Source: Dendrophyllia cribrosa
Taxonomy: Eukaryota; Cnidaria; Anthozoa; Scleractinia; Dendrophylliidae
Assembly: GCA_024195265.1 (NCBI GenBank)
Contig: JAJLRJ010000008.1
Span: 7,778,988 to 7,842,987, forward strand
Length of the DNA: 64,000 bases
Direction: 5' to 3'
In this document: in pieces, positions 8,824-18,916 of the stretch
Numbering within the stretch: the stretch's first letter is position 1
Layout: the number at the start of each line of letters is the position of its first letter
Program-made: the position numbers and the translations under genes
Notes under the pieces: generated by a model
Databases searched by the model: none
Seen by the model: only the letters and a program-made list of their open reading frames with translations
What the model was told of the DNA's origin: nothing

Positions 8824-8989
8824 AGTAGTTGGTGGGGAGGGACGTCAAATGCGGTTTTTTGAGCCGATTTCCAATTTGTTGCCCCGATAATCAATTTTTT
8901 CGAGCGAAGTGAGGAAAAATTGATTATCGGTGCAACAAATTGGAAATCGGCTCAAAAAACCGCATTTGACTCCCTCCCCACCAACTACT
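8824..8989. repeat. 166-bp near-perfect palindrome at the Polinton right boundary
   Basis: Two arms of about 76 bases, beginning AGTAGTTGG and ending CCAACTACT, differ by one indel and one substitution. They are separated by a 14-base loop (CGAGCGAAGTGAGG). No direct repeat flanks it, as expected if one side is element and the other host. It may be the Polinton terminus (AG...CT ends) or an unrelated foldback MITE. Confidence 0.8.
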
Positions 8990-11070
8990 AAACGAGATAA
9001 ATCTGCAAAAGTTAAGCAAAGTACTTAAAAGTTAGGGTTGTCATTTTCACTGTTTAAAGTTTAATATATTGCCAATACACTGTCAATTTATCAAACGTTT
9101 TGAAACTTTAATAAAAAAGTTCTAAACGTTTAAAAACTGTGAACTGCAGAATTGTCGGCGCCAATTGCCAACATAATTTTGATCAGGCGCAAAGAGTTTT
9201 GGTCAGTTTTCAACGGAAAAAGCTCATTATTTTGAGAAAAATTAAAAGATAGTAACATCAACTAATTTTTTTTTATACATCCTTGTCCATATTTCCATTT
9301 AATATTAAATAAAATCCCACTAAATTAAACGAAAAACGCCTCGGACGTTTGACCGCGGTGGAGTCACATGTATTTGCTTCGAACTCTGCATATTCAATGA
9401 GTCAAGTGCAAAACGAAGTCATTGTAAATAATGATTTCAAAATATCGCGAATTTGAAAGTCAATGACAACAGAATCGATATCCCCCCTGAACATCTTTTA
9501 TTTGTACACTATTTGTACTTTAATGTGTGCCAATATTTAATGTTTGTTTTTCTATTTTTCAAAACCAATGTCCTTTTAAAAGTTGCCCATTTAAAATTGT
9601 ACAAAAAAGGTTAGGTTGTATCAAGAGATTATAATTGGACAATTATTTTCTCTTGGTTGTATTCATTTACAGGTAAGCAAAGTTAAGGAGAAAAGACCGT
9701 TACGTGGTGTCTTCCTTCAGTGTGGGTTAATTTTCGTGAATTTAACTCTCACGAACCTTGGACGATGCCCGAAAATATCGAAATAAAAATCTACGCAAAA
9801 ATGTAGGGCATTAAGGGCGTTAGGCAGGAGATTCGCTTCATTTTCCGTCTTGGGGCCTGTCAACCACGCGGCTTCGATTCTGGCTTTATTTCTACTGAAG
9901 GTCGCTAGCGCGCGTGCACGAAAACCTTGATGTCGTGGCGTACCATGAGTTAACAACCACTGAAAAAGGGCAAAGCCCGAAATCTTTTTTTTTTTTTTTT
10001 TGGGGGGGGGGGGGGGGGGGAGGGTTACCGTAAAGTTTGGCACTGCGATTTCAACCTTTTTTAATTTTTCATGCAGCTAACCAAGTGCCACGAAACCACC
10101 GAACTTTTAAGTTTCAATTTCTATAATGGAACAAATAGTACTCAGTAAAAGCCCAATGTGCAGTCAATACTCTAGTTGTAGACTTCTGTAGGCAACGTTC
10201 ATACGTCGCTTTTTCAGTCTTCCACGTGCATGCGGGAAATTAAGCTTGTGGTAAAAGTGAATATCAATCAACAATGTTTATCAGATAGAGAAAGCATGGA
10301 GCTTCAACTTTGAAAGATTTCATAAGGCCCCCTTCCTCTTTTAAAATTTGATATCCCATTCTAGCTCATTCTGGTAAAAATAGACCTAAAATTAATAAGC
10401 CCCCTAGAGGGGAGGGGCTACTCGAGGGAATAAATACAGGAACCGAGAGAGAAGATTTGTTACAATTTTCCGAAATTTAAAAGAATCATAATGCTACAAT
10501 GAGTTAAACTTTGAAAAGTTAATGCTCAAGATTCTCAATCAAACATATTTTGCAGCACTTGTTTATGCTATATAACCGATTAATTGTAAAAGCCAGGCCA
10601 AACAAAAAACAACAGGCAGTCATTTCTGAATGCTCACCGCCCGCTTTACACTTATTACATCTAGCTAGGATATTACACTAAGATGCAAATTTATCCAGCA
10701 GTTTACAGAAAAGTTTAACCAGCTTAAACAGAAGTGAACAGTTTTCTTTGTTTCAGCCACCTGCGTAATATTAGAATAACCGCGATTATTTTCTCTGTCA
10801 CTATCTACAGATAAGTGTCTCCTTGCATGTGTTTCCGCTGCGCTGACGGTTCGAGTTATCAAAATTCACACCTGCTATTGATTTTGTTTGCTTAAAAATC
10901 CCATCGAGTCGACTTTAATTGAAAAGCGTATAAGACGAAAAGTGTTATTTCGTTAAAGTTCGCACCAGCCCGTATTTAAAAAAAGACAATATCATTTTTC
11001 ATTGCATGGAGACGGTTTCCGGACAGTTGACCCCCTAAAAATGAAACAATAATCACTTATTGTTTATTGC
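8990..11070. other. AT-rich intergenic DNA, no gene seen
   Basis: I see no long open frame, splice-supported exon or clear repeat here except a homopolymer junction near 10,000. Confidence 0.6.
9985..10020 (+). repeat. T17-G19 homopolymer junction
   Basis: A run of about 17 T is followed directly by about 19 G. The length is likely imprecise because such runs are error-prone. Confidence 0.85.
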
Positions 11071-11072
11071 CA

Positions 11073-11080
11073 TTTATAAG
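11073..11080 (+). promoter_or_regulatory. Possible TATA-like element of the Gla-like gene
   Basis: TTTATAAG lies about 100 bases upstream of the first ATG at 11,177. Position and sequence only. Confidence 0.3.
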
Positions 11081-11176
11081 TGGTGGGGAAAAGGTCAATT
11101 GCTTAACACTCCTCAAGGTGTTTAAAAGTTAACGCTTATTTTTCGTGATCACAAACTCGGAAGAGAGAACTGAACG

Positions 11177-11237
11177 ATGAAAGTTTATCTTGGTGTTTTC
11201 GTTTTTTTGTTCGTTGTCTCGACTTACCTGCAAACAG
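11177..11237 (+). CDS. Exon 1, secreted Gla-like protein (signal peptide)
   Basis: ATG plus 20 codons gives MKVYLGVFVFLFVVSTYLQT, a textbook signal peptide. It is followed by a strong donor (CAG|GTACGT). The exon ends in phase 1 and joins exon 2 at 13,123 to complete a Gly codon. The frame is too short to be noticed by length. The evidence is the signal peptide, the donor and the phase match. Confidence 0.7.
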
Positions 11238-11274
11238 GTACGTTTTTAACAGAGCTACTGAGTGGTACTTTAAT

Positions 11275-11420
11275 ACGATACTTACTGTTTATTATGCTGT
11301 ACAAGCTGTGTGGTTCTAACTTTTGAGTTTGTAAATGAAACGGCCTAAGGGTTGACCTTACAAATGAAAGCTACCGAGCATTACAGCAGAACTCAAAGCT
11401 CTTACTGAAACACGACCAAT
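11275..11420 (+). repeat. Copy of a dispersed ~108-bp repeat (TGTTTATTATGCTGTACAAG family)
   Basis: It shares the core TACTGTTTATTATGCTGTAC and the AAATGAAAGCTAC(C/T)GAGCA segment with copies near 12.4, 27.8, 28.1, 50.8 and 57.5-57.97 kb. It lies in intron 1 of the Gla-like gene. Confidence 0.7.
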
Positions 11421-11552
11421 TGTCATAAACGAGTTGTAGTCAATAGTATTTGGACAACTCAACAACCTAAAGCTCATTTATATTTCAAAGGCTTTGTTCC
11501 AACAGCAGGCGAAAAACACCTATAAGACTTGCTTTACGATTACAAAGGTTAA

Positions 11553-12347
11553 GGTGGCTGAACACAGTTTGCGCGCGCTCTTCAATTTCAGCTGCTTACG
11601 TGAGTCAGCGCGCGCAGAGTTTTGAGAAAAACAAACGTGGCGCCTGTTCAGCGATCATTTTATTTTGCTCAGCGTGGATCGCGAAAGTGTTGTTTTTCGT
11701 CTTAAAATCAAACAGTTTTTTGTACGTAAAAATGTTTGTTGAATCAATAGATAATATATAGAACCATTGAAGAAATACACTGCCTTTTTGGTCGTTTTTA
11801 TCTTTGGATCGAGAACCCAGTCAAATGCAACGCATGCGCAGTTGACCAAAAAATTGTGACTGTATGTTTTAGCGACTTTCCTCGGAAACGTGCTGATTTC
11901 TACGAAACTACTCATTAGAATTTCATGAAATTTGGCACAATAATAGTTTCGAATATGCCGAACTCACCTGCCATCAAAAATTTGAAATCTAACAGAGGAG
12001 ATTTTTACAAAACGCAAACATATTAAACCACAAATTACAGAAGATCCCTCTGTCAAAATTACATGAGACCAGTGTTAACATGCAAATATTTTTACGAGTT
12101 TACTGGAGACAAATTATGGACAAAATCTAATGACTAGATTTTCTGAAAATAAAAGAAACCAAATATTGCAGGCCGATTTTCAATCCACCGTGTTGCCATG
12201 GCAACACCCTAAAAGCTCAACAAAAATATCAAAATATATAGCTTGTTGTTTAATCGTATGCCTCGCCAATTTTGGGCGCCCAGACGTTAGTGGTTTTAAA
12301 ATGACAATGAATGACGCATAGGTACAGTGAAACTGTGTTCAGCCACC
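11553..12347. mobile_element. Non-autonomous TTAA-target element, 795 bp (piggyBac/Sola3-like)
   Basis: Inverted ends GGTGGCTGAACACAGTTT are flanked by TTAA on both sides (11,549-11,552 and 12,348-12,351). There is no transposase frame. A larger element at 33,905-36,468 shares the GGTGGCTG ends. Confidence 0.8.
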
Positions 12348-12374
12348 TTAAGATGTTTTCCACTTTCATGCCTA

Positions 12375-12545
12375 TGGTACTGTTTATTATGCTGTACAAG
12401 GTGGCTGTAGTCTATCGATGAAATCTTAAAATGTGGCCATTCAAAAGAAAGGTACCGAGCAGTACTTTCCCGTGGTGCTGTTTATTATGCTGTACGAGGT
12501 AGTTCCAACTTCTGAGTTTTTTGGATGAAATCTTTAAGAGTCCCT
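12375..12545 (+). repeat. Tandem pair of the dispersed ~108-bp repeat
   Basis: Two diverged adjacent copies of the TGTTTATTATGCTGTAC core (near 12,379 and 12,480) follow the TTAA element directly. Confidence 0.7.
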
Positions 12546-12869
12546 AAAGTGTGACCCATCCATTGAGCAAGTCCCCAGCTTTTCTTGCTTTGGCAAACCT
12601 CCACTCGGGGTTGCCATAACTTTGTGGAATGTGGAAGGTGATGATAGTTTCAGCGGAGTAGGAAGTGGTATTGGAAGTAGAAAAGATTGCTTGTACTGTA
12701 ACTGAAAATCTAACAGTGGACAGTTCGAATCGGATGTTAAGAAAATTAAATTATTGTTTATTATTCAAAATACCGCATCGAAGATCTCGTTTAGGACTCG
12801 AACTGCTAAGTTCCTTTTTTCTCATATAACCATTTTTTTTATCAAACATGTCTTAAAAGAGATAACAGC

Positions 12870-12915
12870 TGTATACGTGTGTGCGTGCGTGTGTGCGTGT
12901 GTGCGTGTGTGTTGT
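12870..12915 (+). repeat. TG-rich microsatellite
   Basis: TGTGTGCG/TGCGTGTG units, about 45 bases, in intron 1 of the Gla-like gene. Confidence 0.8.
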
Positions 12916-13122
12916 CTTGTATAAACTGCGCGTAACTTGAGATAATGAAAATGACTGTATTTTTATCTCTGTTAGAGATATTATCTCATTTCATTTGAAA
13001 CAACTGTATTTCATTTTATAATTTCTTTTTCAATAAAAATATTTGCATTAAAAAAAATAGTTGTAGAAAAACGGAAACCGTTTCCTAATGTCTTAAAAAT
13101 AAAAACAATTTGTCTCCATTAG

Positions 13123-13328
13123 GTCAGAGCAAGGCTGCCCTGAACAGGATCGTCATGAATCCAAATGAAGCCCGATCGTTTGCCAGTAAAGGAGGCGGGA
13201 AATTACGACTGAAACGTTGGTTCTTCTACGAGGAAAAGAATTTATACAGGGAGTGTTATGTTGAGGAAAATGGATGTCAGTTTGAAGAAGTGATGGAATA
13301 CTATCAACCTACAAACACCACTGCCGCT
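13123..13328 (+). CDS. Exon 2, secreted protein with Gla-like (gamma-carboxyglutamate-type) segment
   Basis: An acceptor (TCTCCATTAG) starts the exon. Its phase completes a Gly codon with exon 1, and it ends at GCT|GTGAGT in phase 0. The 68 codons hold a basic linker (LRLKRW) and then NLYREC, EE, C, QFEE and EYY in the order seen in Gla domains (L..REC.EE.C..EEA.E). The two Cys are six residues apart rather than the usual four, an insertion of two. Eight Glu lie within about 28 residues. In Gla proteins vitamin-K-dependent carboxylation of such Glu creates calcium/phospholipid or mineral binding sites. A propeptide-like stretch (ALNRIVMNPNEARSF) precedes it. The secretory role is supported by exon 1. 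The Gla assignment is from motif order only. Confidence 0.65.
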
Positions 13329-13961
13329 GTGAGTAGAATACGTTTAAAAAAATCCAAAAAAATTTCCGACACGTGCAATTTCGGACGAATAAATCAGTCG
13401 GCCAAATTTATTGTCATTTTGGACAGAATTCGACTGTAATCAACTGAACTGCACCAAAACTAAAGAGAAGTGTAACGCAGATTTACTGTCATTTTAAAAC
13501 CTCAACATGATTTTGTATTAACAGGAACTATAAAATAATCGTCCAGTTCAGTTGTAATAGATTACCACCCTACTGCATCAAAACCATCGATGAATGTCCC
13601 TAGTTAAAGACAGACTGGATCTAAATGAATTGCCCAACTTTTTACAAGTTCTCATATTTTCGTTCCCAAAATGGGCGAGAACAGTCCCTGATCATTTGAT
13701 TCTCTTTTAAGAATTATTTTGTAAATATTTTGACCAAAAAACTAGAGATCAAAATCCCCGTGACAATGATATAAAACTTCCCTGTTCTGTGTCAGAAATG
13801 TGCCTTGCCTTTGGAAGTTACACTGAGAGAAATCACTTTCAAAGATAAAAAGAAATATTAAAAAGTTGACACTGGCTAAAAATGTTGTGTTGGACGTTTC
13901 GGCAACTACTTATTAAGGGCAATTATTAAGGGCATCTTTAAAAACGAGGTTTGGATAGCAG

Positions 13962-15017
13962 CTACTGTTGTATTAATGGAAGTAGAGGTTTCCATTTTTT
14001 ATCGTGGAAATGGATTTTGTTGTTTTTTCTCGCGATTAAAAGTTCGGTTTCGAACGTTCTTTTAAATTTATCGACTAGTGGTTTGATGCATAATGACTCC
14101 TTATTTAACTTACGGCGGTAAATAAAGTGTTTACTTTCAAGAAGGATGTAGTTGACTATTATGTTTATATTTTCTGTATCTAAAATCCCAAAAAGAACAG
14201 CTTTAATATCAAGTCTAATAGTTATATTTAAAGAATTAAGTACAGCCTTTAAATCGTCCCAAAAAATACATACTTTCGTGCAATGGAAAAAGAGATGTTC
14301 TATTGTCTCCAACTCCTTTTTACAAAAATCACATAAGGGAGAGTCTACTTTTTTAAACTTAAACAGCATCTTGTTTGTATATAAGATCCTGTTTAATATT
14401 TTATATTGGAATTCCCTTAATTTAGTATCCAATGTTGTTTTGAAGGGCAGTAAATATATCTTCTCCCAGTCTAACTGGGATGTATGCGTACTGAAAGTTT
14501 CGTTATATTTTTTTTGTGCTGTTGGTATACTGGATATTTTAGAAACAAAACTGTCATATAATGACTTTGATTTAAGATTTTGGAAATTGACTTTTTTCCC
14601 TTCAATACGTAAAATGAAATCAGATTCGATTAGATCATGAGTTACTGAGGAGATAGAATTCTTATTTATTTTTAATACTTTGCGCCATTCTTCTGGAAAA
14701 GCATTGATAAGACTGAAAAGTAAAAAGTGTTCCACTGGCGAAAGAGTTGAATATAAGGGTTCCTTGTACCACTTGAACTCTCCCCGTATGTCGTAGAGGT
14801 CTCCAATTCTTACGATTCCAAGATCAATCAGCCTACTGTTATAAATTGACTTAGATTCAATGCAAATACACTGGTTGTTCCATATAACTTGGTTTGCGAT
14901 TTCAGAGGATGAGGAGGGATTGTACTCGTTTAATCGGGTCCATGTCACAATGCATTCTTTGTAGAAATCTGGAAGAGTTAACGGTAGTTTACTATAGTTA
15001 AAGTTACAATGAAACAA
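13962..15017 (-). pseudogene. LINE (non-LTR retrotransposon) ORF2 C-terminal fragment
   Basis: About 350 residues resemble the region after the reverse transcriptase of LINE ORF2. A zf-RVT-like zinc-binding module is visible (LREFQYKILNRIL, then C..C...E...H.F..C). The RT core itself is absent, so this is a 3' fragment. It lies inside the inverted-repeat composite, head to tail with a Penelope fragment on the same strand. No promoter or gene partner is seen. Confidence 0.75.
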
Positions 15018-15019
15018 AA

Positions 15020-15170
15020 ATTTCCCCCCTACTTTTTTGAGATAAAAATCTCGGTATCGTTTACTACTTGTTGTCTATTCGGTTGATGACCATTGTGAAT
15101 GAAATTGGTAGGGTAGTTATTAGCGGTAAGGGCTTCCACTACTCGCTTAGTTTCCCGTAATGCTTCCTCC
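15020..15170 (-). pseudogene. Penelope-like RT tail fragment, inverted
   Basis: The minus-strand frame contains EEALRETKRVVEALTANNYP and NFIHN, a pattern I associate with the end of Penelope RT just before the endonuclease domain. The endonuclease follows on the other strand from about 15,174, so an inversion breakpoint lies near 15,165-15,180. Confidence 0.5.
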
Positions 15171-15173
15171 TCG

Positions 15174-15608
15174 GTGGAAGGAGAGAGAATCGCAAAAGTT
15201 CTTCGAAGCTTCAACATTAAGGTCGCTCATAAGCCTATTCGGACAATCTCAAATATACTTAAAAAGCCAAAAGTCAAGATCGAGAAAGAGGCCACCAGAG
15301 GAATCGTGTATAAGATCAAATGTAATGATTGTGATTGTGTTTACATTGGTCAGACATCGCGCGCGTTAAAATCACGCGTGAAAGAGCACGCAAAGGCTAT
15401 AGCAACATTGGATAAAAACTCTTTGTTGGCCAAACACCACATGCTCCACAGTCACCAAATAGATTTGACGAACGTCGAAATTGTTGATAGATCGTCAGCA
15501 TGGCGACAAAGACTAATTCTTGAGGCTTGGCATTCCGTGCGTAACACGAACGCTATAAACGAACACATAGCGCGCCCAAATGTTTACAACAACATTAAGA
15601 ATTTGTAG
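15174..15608 (+). pseudogene. Penelope-like element GIY-YIG endonuclease domain
   Basis: The 144-residue frame contains GIVYKIKCNDCDCVYIGQTSR, with catalytic-type Tyr pairs and an Arg (LKSRVKEH), then a Glu (LILEAWH). This is the GIY-YIG domain that nicks target DNA for target-primed reverse transcription in endonuclease-bearing Penelope elements. The upstream RT is missing on this strand. About 125 bases after the stop lies a hammerhead-like motif in the same orientation. Confidence 0.85.
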
Positions 15609-15732
15609 AGATAATTAAGAATGCTCTAGAGACTTTTGTTTCACCTCAAAATGTTCTTTCGAGGTGCTATTTAATATTTGCATATATCGTATACCATCAG
15701 GACGCCGTTAGACATTTGCATTTTATCTTTTG

Positions 15733-15764
15733 CTGAAGAAGGCAACAGTAGTTGCCGAAACGTC
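15733..15764 (+). ncRNA. Hammerhead-ribozyme-like motif of a Penelope pLTR (copy 1)
   Basis: CTGAAGA is followed by a 6-bp stem II (GGCAAC/GTTGCC, loop AGTA) and then GAAACGTC. The core bases C3 U4 G5 A6 N7 G8 A9 and G12 A13 A14 are all present. Stem I is weak (TTG/CAA) and stem III is not obvious, as in the short-stem-III hammerheads of Penelope elements that may work as dimers. The inverted left arm near 13,890 keeps GAAACGTC but lost the CTGAAGA half. Confidence 0.6.
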
Positions 15765-15811
15765 CAACACAACATTTTTAGCCAGTGTCAACTTTTTAAT
15801 ATTTCTTTTTA

Positions 15812-16492
15812 ACATGCCTGGCTACACACCAAACATTTTTACTTTCAAAGATGTATTTTCATAAATTTAGGACCATTAAAAAGCCTTTCGTATCTTTATC
15901 TAGCCCTGTAAAATTTTCTGACTCTAAAGGATTCGGACCCCATAAAAATTTAGACGGGTTTATTTTCCTTACAATTTCAAGCAAAATCGTGCAGCATAGT
16001 TATTTCGAAGAAACACGGCAAAAAATCAAAGGTTGCTGTCAGAATTTAAGGAGAAATCGTTCGTTTATTTTCGTTTCACTAACTTTTGTTCATAGTCATA
16101 TACAAGAAACCTGTTTACTCTTCAATTAGTTGAGATTTGATAGCTTTAATTTGCAGAACAGGATCTTAAGTTTTTTGCTCGTGACACGTACGATCAACAC
16201 GGTCTTTCATGCATGCATATGCAGCGATCGATCGCATGGAAATAACAGGCGTTGTTTTTTTTGCTGGAGTTTTTCTCAAAACAACGCGCGCGTACATTGG
16301 TTCATTCATGGTCACATGACATCTAACAAACTGTTTCCTGCCAAACGTCCATGCATGAGCGGGTAACATTTGCGAAAGCGGGCAACATTTTTGACGTCAG
16401 AGGGTAACAGTGCACTGTTGCCCACTAGCGCACGTGATGAGACCGTGACAAAATGTGGCATGATTATGATTATAATAAGATTTTGTGTGGCT
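15812..16492. other. Intronic DNA of the Gla-like gene, nothing recognised
   Basis: No coding or repeat signal that I can support. Confidence 0.5.
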
Positions 16493-16780
16493 ATAGAGCA
16501 GTTTTCACTTGAATGTCGTAAAACCAAAACTAAAGTGATCACCCTGGCCAATCACAACAGTCGTAAACAATCCAATGAACCAATCAGAGATCGAAGCAAA
16601 TACATGTAGCCGGCGCCAAGCGCGGGAAAACGCGTGCAAGCAAGTCGCAATTGGTTTTAGTTTTGCTTCTGATTGGCTGAGAAAGTGGCGCGAAAGTTTT
16701 TAGCCAATCACAAAGCGTAGCAATGCAAAACCAAAGCAATTGCGAAATTGCTTTCGATACTCAATTGAAAACCGCTCTAT
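16493..16780 (+). mobile_element. MITE family M, full-length copy (288 bp)
   Basis: It begins ATAGAGCAGTTTTCA and ends TGAAAACCGCTCTAT. Inside are ACCAATCAGA, ACATGTAGCC and CCAAGCGCGGGAAAACGCG. Related copies lie at 30,010-30,319 (reverse), 55,749-56,036, about 58,480-58,997 and about 62,105-62,370, several with tandem expansions. Confidence 0.8.
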
Positions 16781-16788
16781 AACAAATC

Positions 16789-16873
16789 ACTTGACTAATC
16801 CCTCGGAAAATAGTGAATTTTGTTTCCCTCGAAACAAAATTCACTGTTTCCCTCGGGACCAGTCATTAAGTGT
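16789..16873. repeat. Foldback hairpin
   Basis: Arms (CACTTGACTAATCCCTCGG... against ...CCCTCGGGACCAGTCATTAAGTG) pair around a CCCTCG centre and directly follow the MITE. Confidence 0.75.
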
Positions 16874-17061
16874 TAAATATGTGGTGTAAACTTATAAACT
16901 TTCCGGAATTCCTGGTGCCATCATTTTAGGTTTTTACTGAAAACATATCCGCCGAATAGAAAGCATGACATCGCGGTTCACAGTTCTACTTAGAATTATG
17001 CTATCAGCCTTTGAATTTCGGCCATATTTGAACGTTTCCTCATTGCGGTCTCTTTTCCATC

Positions 17062-17500
17062 TCTCACAGCACAGACGCACCATCCTCTGCTGTTTGCGTG
17101 GTGGACTGTGCTTTTTAATGGCTGTATTTCGACTGTATTGGTTATAAGTTTGGCCTTTCTAAATGCGATATTTAGAGCTTTTTAAACAGATTAAAATGAA
17201 ATAAAAACGCTCAAAACTAAAATTACGACCGAAAACTTTGTGTGTTTGTTTTATTAAAGTTAGAGAGAGTGGTTTTACAGTCAAACTTCAAGTTTGTAAA
17301 ACTGCTATATTAAGCTTTAAATCAACAAAACATACCCATAACAGCTAAGTTCAACATCGTATTAATATTTTTCAGCGTTTTTATTCATTTTATTCTATTA
17401 AAAAGGCCCTCAATATCGCATTTAGAAAGACTAAATTTATAACGGATGCAGCCATTTAAAAGCACAGCCCACCACACAGACAGAGGATGCCTGGTAAGCC
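17062..17500. repeat. Imperfect long inverted repeat
   Basis: A left arm near 17,062-17,215 and a right arm near 17,363-17,500 are inverted copies (for example CATCCTCTGC..GTGGTGGACTGTGC against the reverse of GCACAGCCCACCAC..AGAGGATGC). No coding frame. Confidence 0.65.
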
Positions 17501-17640
17501 TGTGCTCACAGATACAAAGAACCTCCTTCTGCAAACGGTTGTTATAAAGTAACCAAAGAGGAGAAAAGGAAATAAAGACAGTATTAAACACAATTTCTTT
17601 TATTCCTGACAAAAAATAAAATAAAAGTATACTAATCACG

Positions 17641-18238
17641 GCTAGGCTCCGCAGGGGGAGCCGCGTTATCGTTTACAATTTTAATGACAGTTTTCTGTGT
17701 ATCTCTAAAATGCCGACTTTAATTTAAATCAGCAATCCTGTAATTATCCCTAAAACTGTTCAAAGTCATTCGTAACTCTCGTCAGTGTAGATGAGTACGG
17801 TTATTCCCATGGCTCTCTAGCATTGGCGTAGCGGTGCTATTTATATTAGCCGCTCCCTGGAATTAATATCGGGTATATCACATTCCAAGGTCTTTCAACA
17901 GTAGAACACCAAAACAACAGCTAAAATATCTGTGCATGGACTAGCAGCTGAACGTTGGTATTTTTTTTCGGGCGTTTTCCTCTCCTTTTTCGTTGTCTTC
18001 CTGATTTAGCCGACCCAAAAACAATGACGGCAGGAAGAATATCTTTGTTTATTTATTTTTATTAATTATTTTTATAACTATAACTAGTTTTGCAAGTTTA
18101 TTATAGCTAGTAAAAAAACCCTAGTAAGAAATGTTCACAAACGTGAACTGTCGCAATAGAAGGGGAATTACCCTAATTACAACGGAATTCAAAGTTTGCT
18201 TTCAGTTGGTTTTGTCCAAGATATGGATCATTTATGTA
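17641..18238. other. Intronic DNA, no feature recognised
   Basis: AT-rich with a small GC-rich hairpin near 17,644-17,668 (GGCTCCGC..GGAGCC). No gene signal. Confidence 0.5.
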
Positions 18239-18421
18239 TACAGTAACCTTTGTTTTAACGGACACCCCTGTAAGGCGGACACCTCTCCAGGACGGACATC
18301 AATTACTCACTGGTTCTGGCCGAATTACACTTGTTCGTCTGGAAACTTAGACTCGATTTTCAGTCATTTGAGGGAGTCCGGGGGACACCTCTCTTTGGCG
18401 AACAGCTAGAGCTTGTCCTGG

Positions 18422-18770
18422 GGTTAAGCCTAAAGAATACCGTTCAGAAGGACGTCGGACACCTTATTGAAACTTATATAACGGAGTAACTGGTTAGCTT
18501 TCAGTTGATGTTATGGGTAGCAGTTTATATAGTTAAATTTAGGCCTGAACAACCCGAGAAGCTAGGTGGTACAGTGGTATAGTGGTACGGTAGGCTATCT
18601 AAGCCTAAGCCTAGCTGAGATCACAGGTTCAATCCTGAGTGGGGGATTTTAGATTTTCTTTTTTACACTTAAAAATTTATTGAAAATAAAATTCTAAGTG
18701 TCGACATTACGTTATATAAGTCTTAATAAGGTGTCCGACGTCCTTCTGAACGGTATTCTTTAGGCACAAC
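18422..18770. mobile_element. Mutator-like MITE (349 bp) with 10-bp target duplication
   Basis: Inverted ends of about 40 bases contain CCTAAAGAATACCG and GGACGTCGGACACC. The direct repeat CTTGTCCTGG flanks it exactly (18,412-18,421 and 18,771-18,780). Two more diverged copies lie at 31,533-31,768 and 32,035-32,285. Confidence 0.8.
18568..18635 (+). ncRNA. tRNA-like segment with Pol III A and B boxes inside the MITE
   Basis: TGGTACAGTGG (18,568-18,578) matches an A box. GGTTCAATCC (18,626-18,635) matches a B box, at tRNA-like distance. It is not a functional tRNA: no clean acceptor or anticodon stem is seen. The same segment occurs reversed in the copy near 32,120-32,195. Confidence 0.55.
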
Positions 18771-18916
18771 CTTGTCCTGGATGACAGAGTTCACTGTATT
18801 GGTAACAGGGACTCATAATTAACATACTTATCATAATTATGTTAATTATGACGATTATACATCGGTTACGAAGCAACTCGAAAAAAGTCACGGAAGTCAG
18901 CCGTGTCCTCCCTCCC

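Larger units (their letters stand above)
1..8989. mobile_element. Polinton (Maverick)/adintovirus-like element, right part, decayed
   Basis: A compact block of plus-strand genes (capsid, packaging ATPase, small virion-type proteins, DDE integrase) meets a minus-strand protein-primed family B DNA polymerase. This gene set defines Polintons and the related adintoviruses. The left end, including any protease, penton and left terminal repeat, is outside the window. Coding density is high up to 8,706, whereas DNA after 8,990 is AT-rich and gene-poor, so I place the right boundary at the palindrome ending at 8,989. Several genes are broken, so this is an old genomic copy. No 6-bp target duplication can be tested because only one end is visible. 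Confidence 0.85.
13846..15811. mobile_element. Penelope-like/LINE composite bounded by 65-bp inverted repeats
   Basis: Nearly identical 65-base arms at 13,846-13,910 and 15,747-15,811 face each other. Between them are a minus-strand LINE C-terminus, a minus-strand Penelope-like fragment and a plus-strand Penelope GIY-YIG domain. The arms resemble inverted pLTRs of Penelope-like elements. The mixed orientation shows internal inversion or nested insertion. Confidence 0.7.
18241..18796. mobile_element. pogo/Tigger-like MITE with TA target duplication, host to a nested element
   Basis: It starts CAGTAACC after TA and ends GTTCACTG before TA. The inner sequence has GGACACC.. and GGCGGACACCTC. repeats. 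It is interrupted at 18,412-18,780 by a Mutator-like MITE. Confidence 0.6.

Noticed and set aside
11655..11915. 86-residue minus-strand frame inside the TTAA element
   Set aside because: No motif, no splice or promoter context, and the host element is non-autonomous.
14152..14640. 162-residue plus-strand frame
   Set aside because: It is the shadow of the LINE ORF2 fragment on the other strand.
18568..18635. A true tRNA gene
   Set aside because: A and B boxes are present but no cloverleaf with acceptor and anticodon stems can be drawn.
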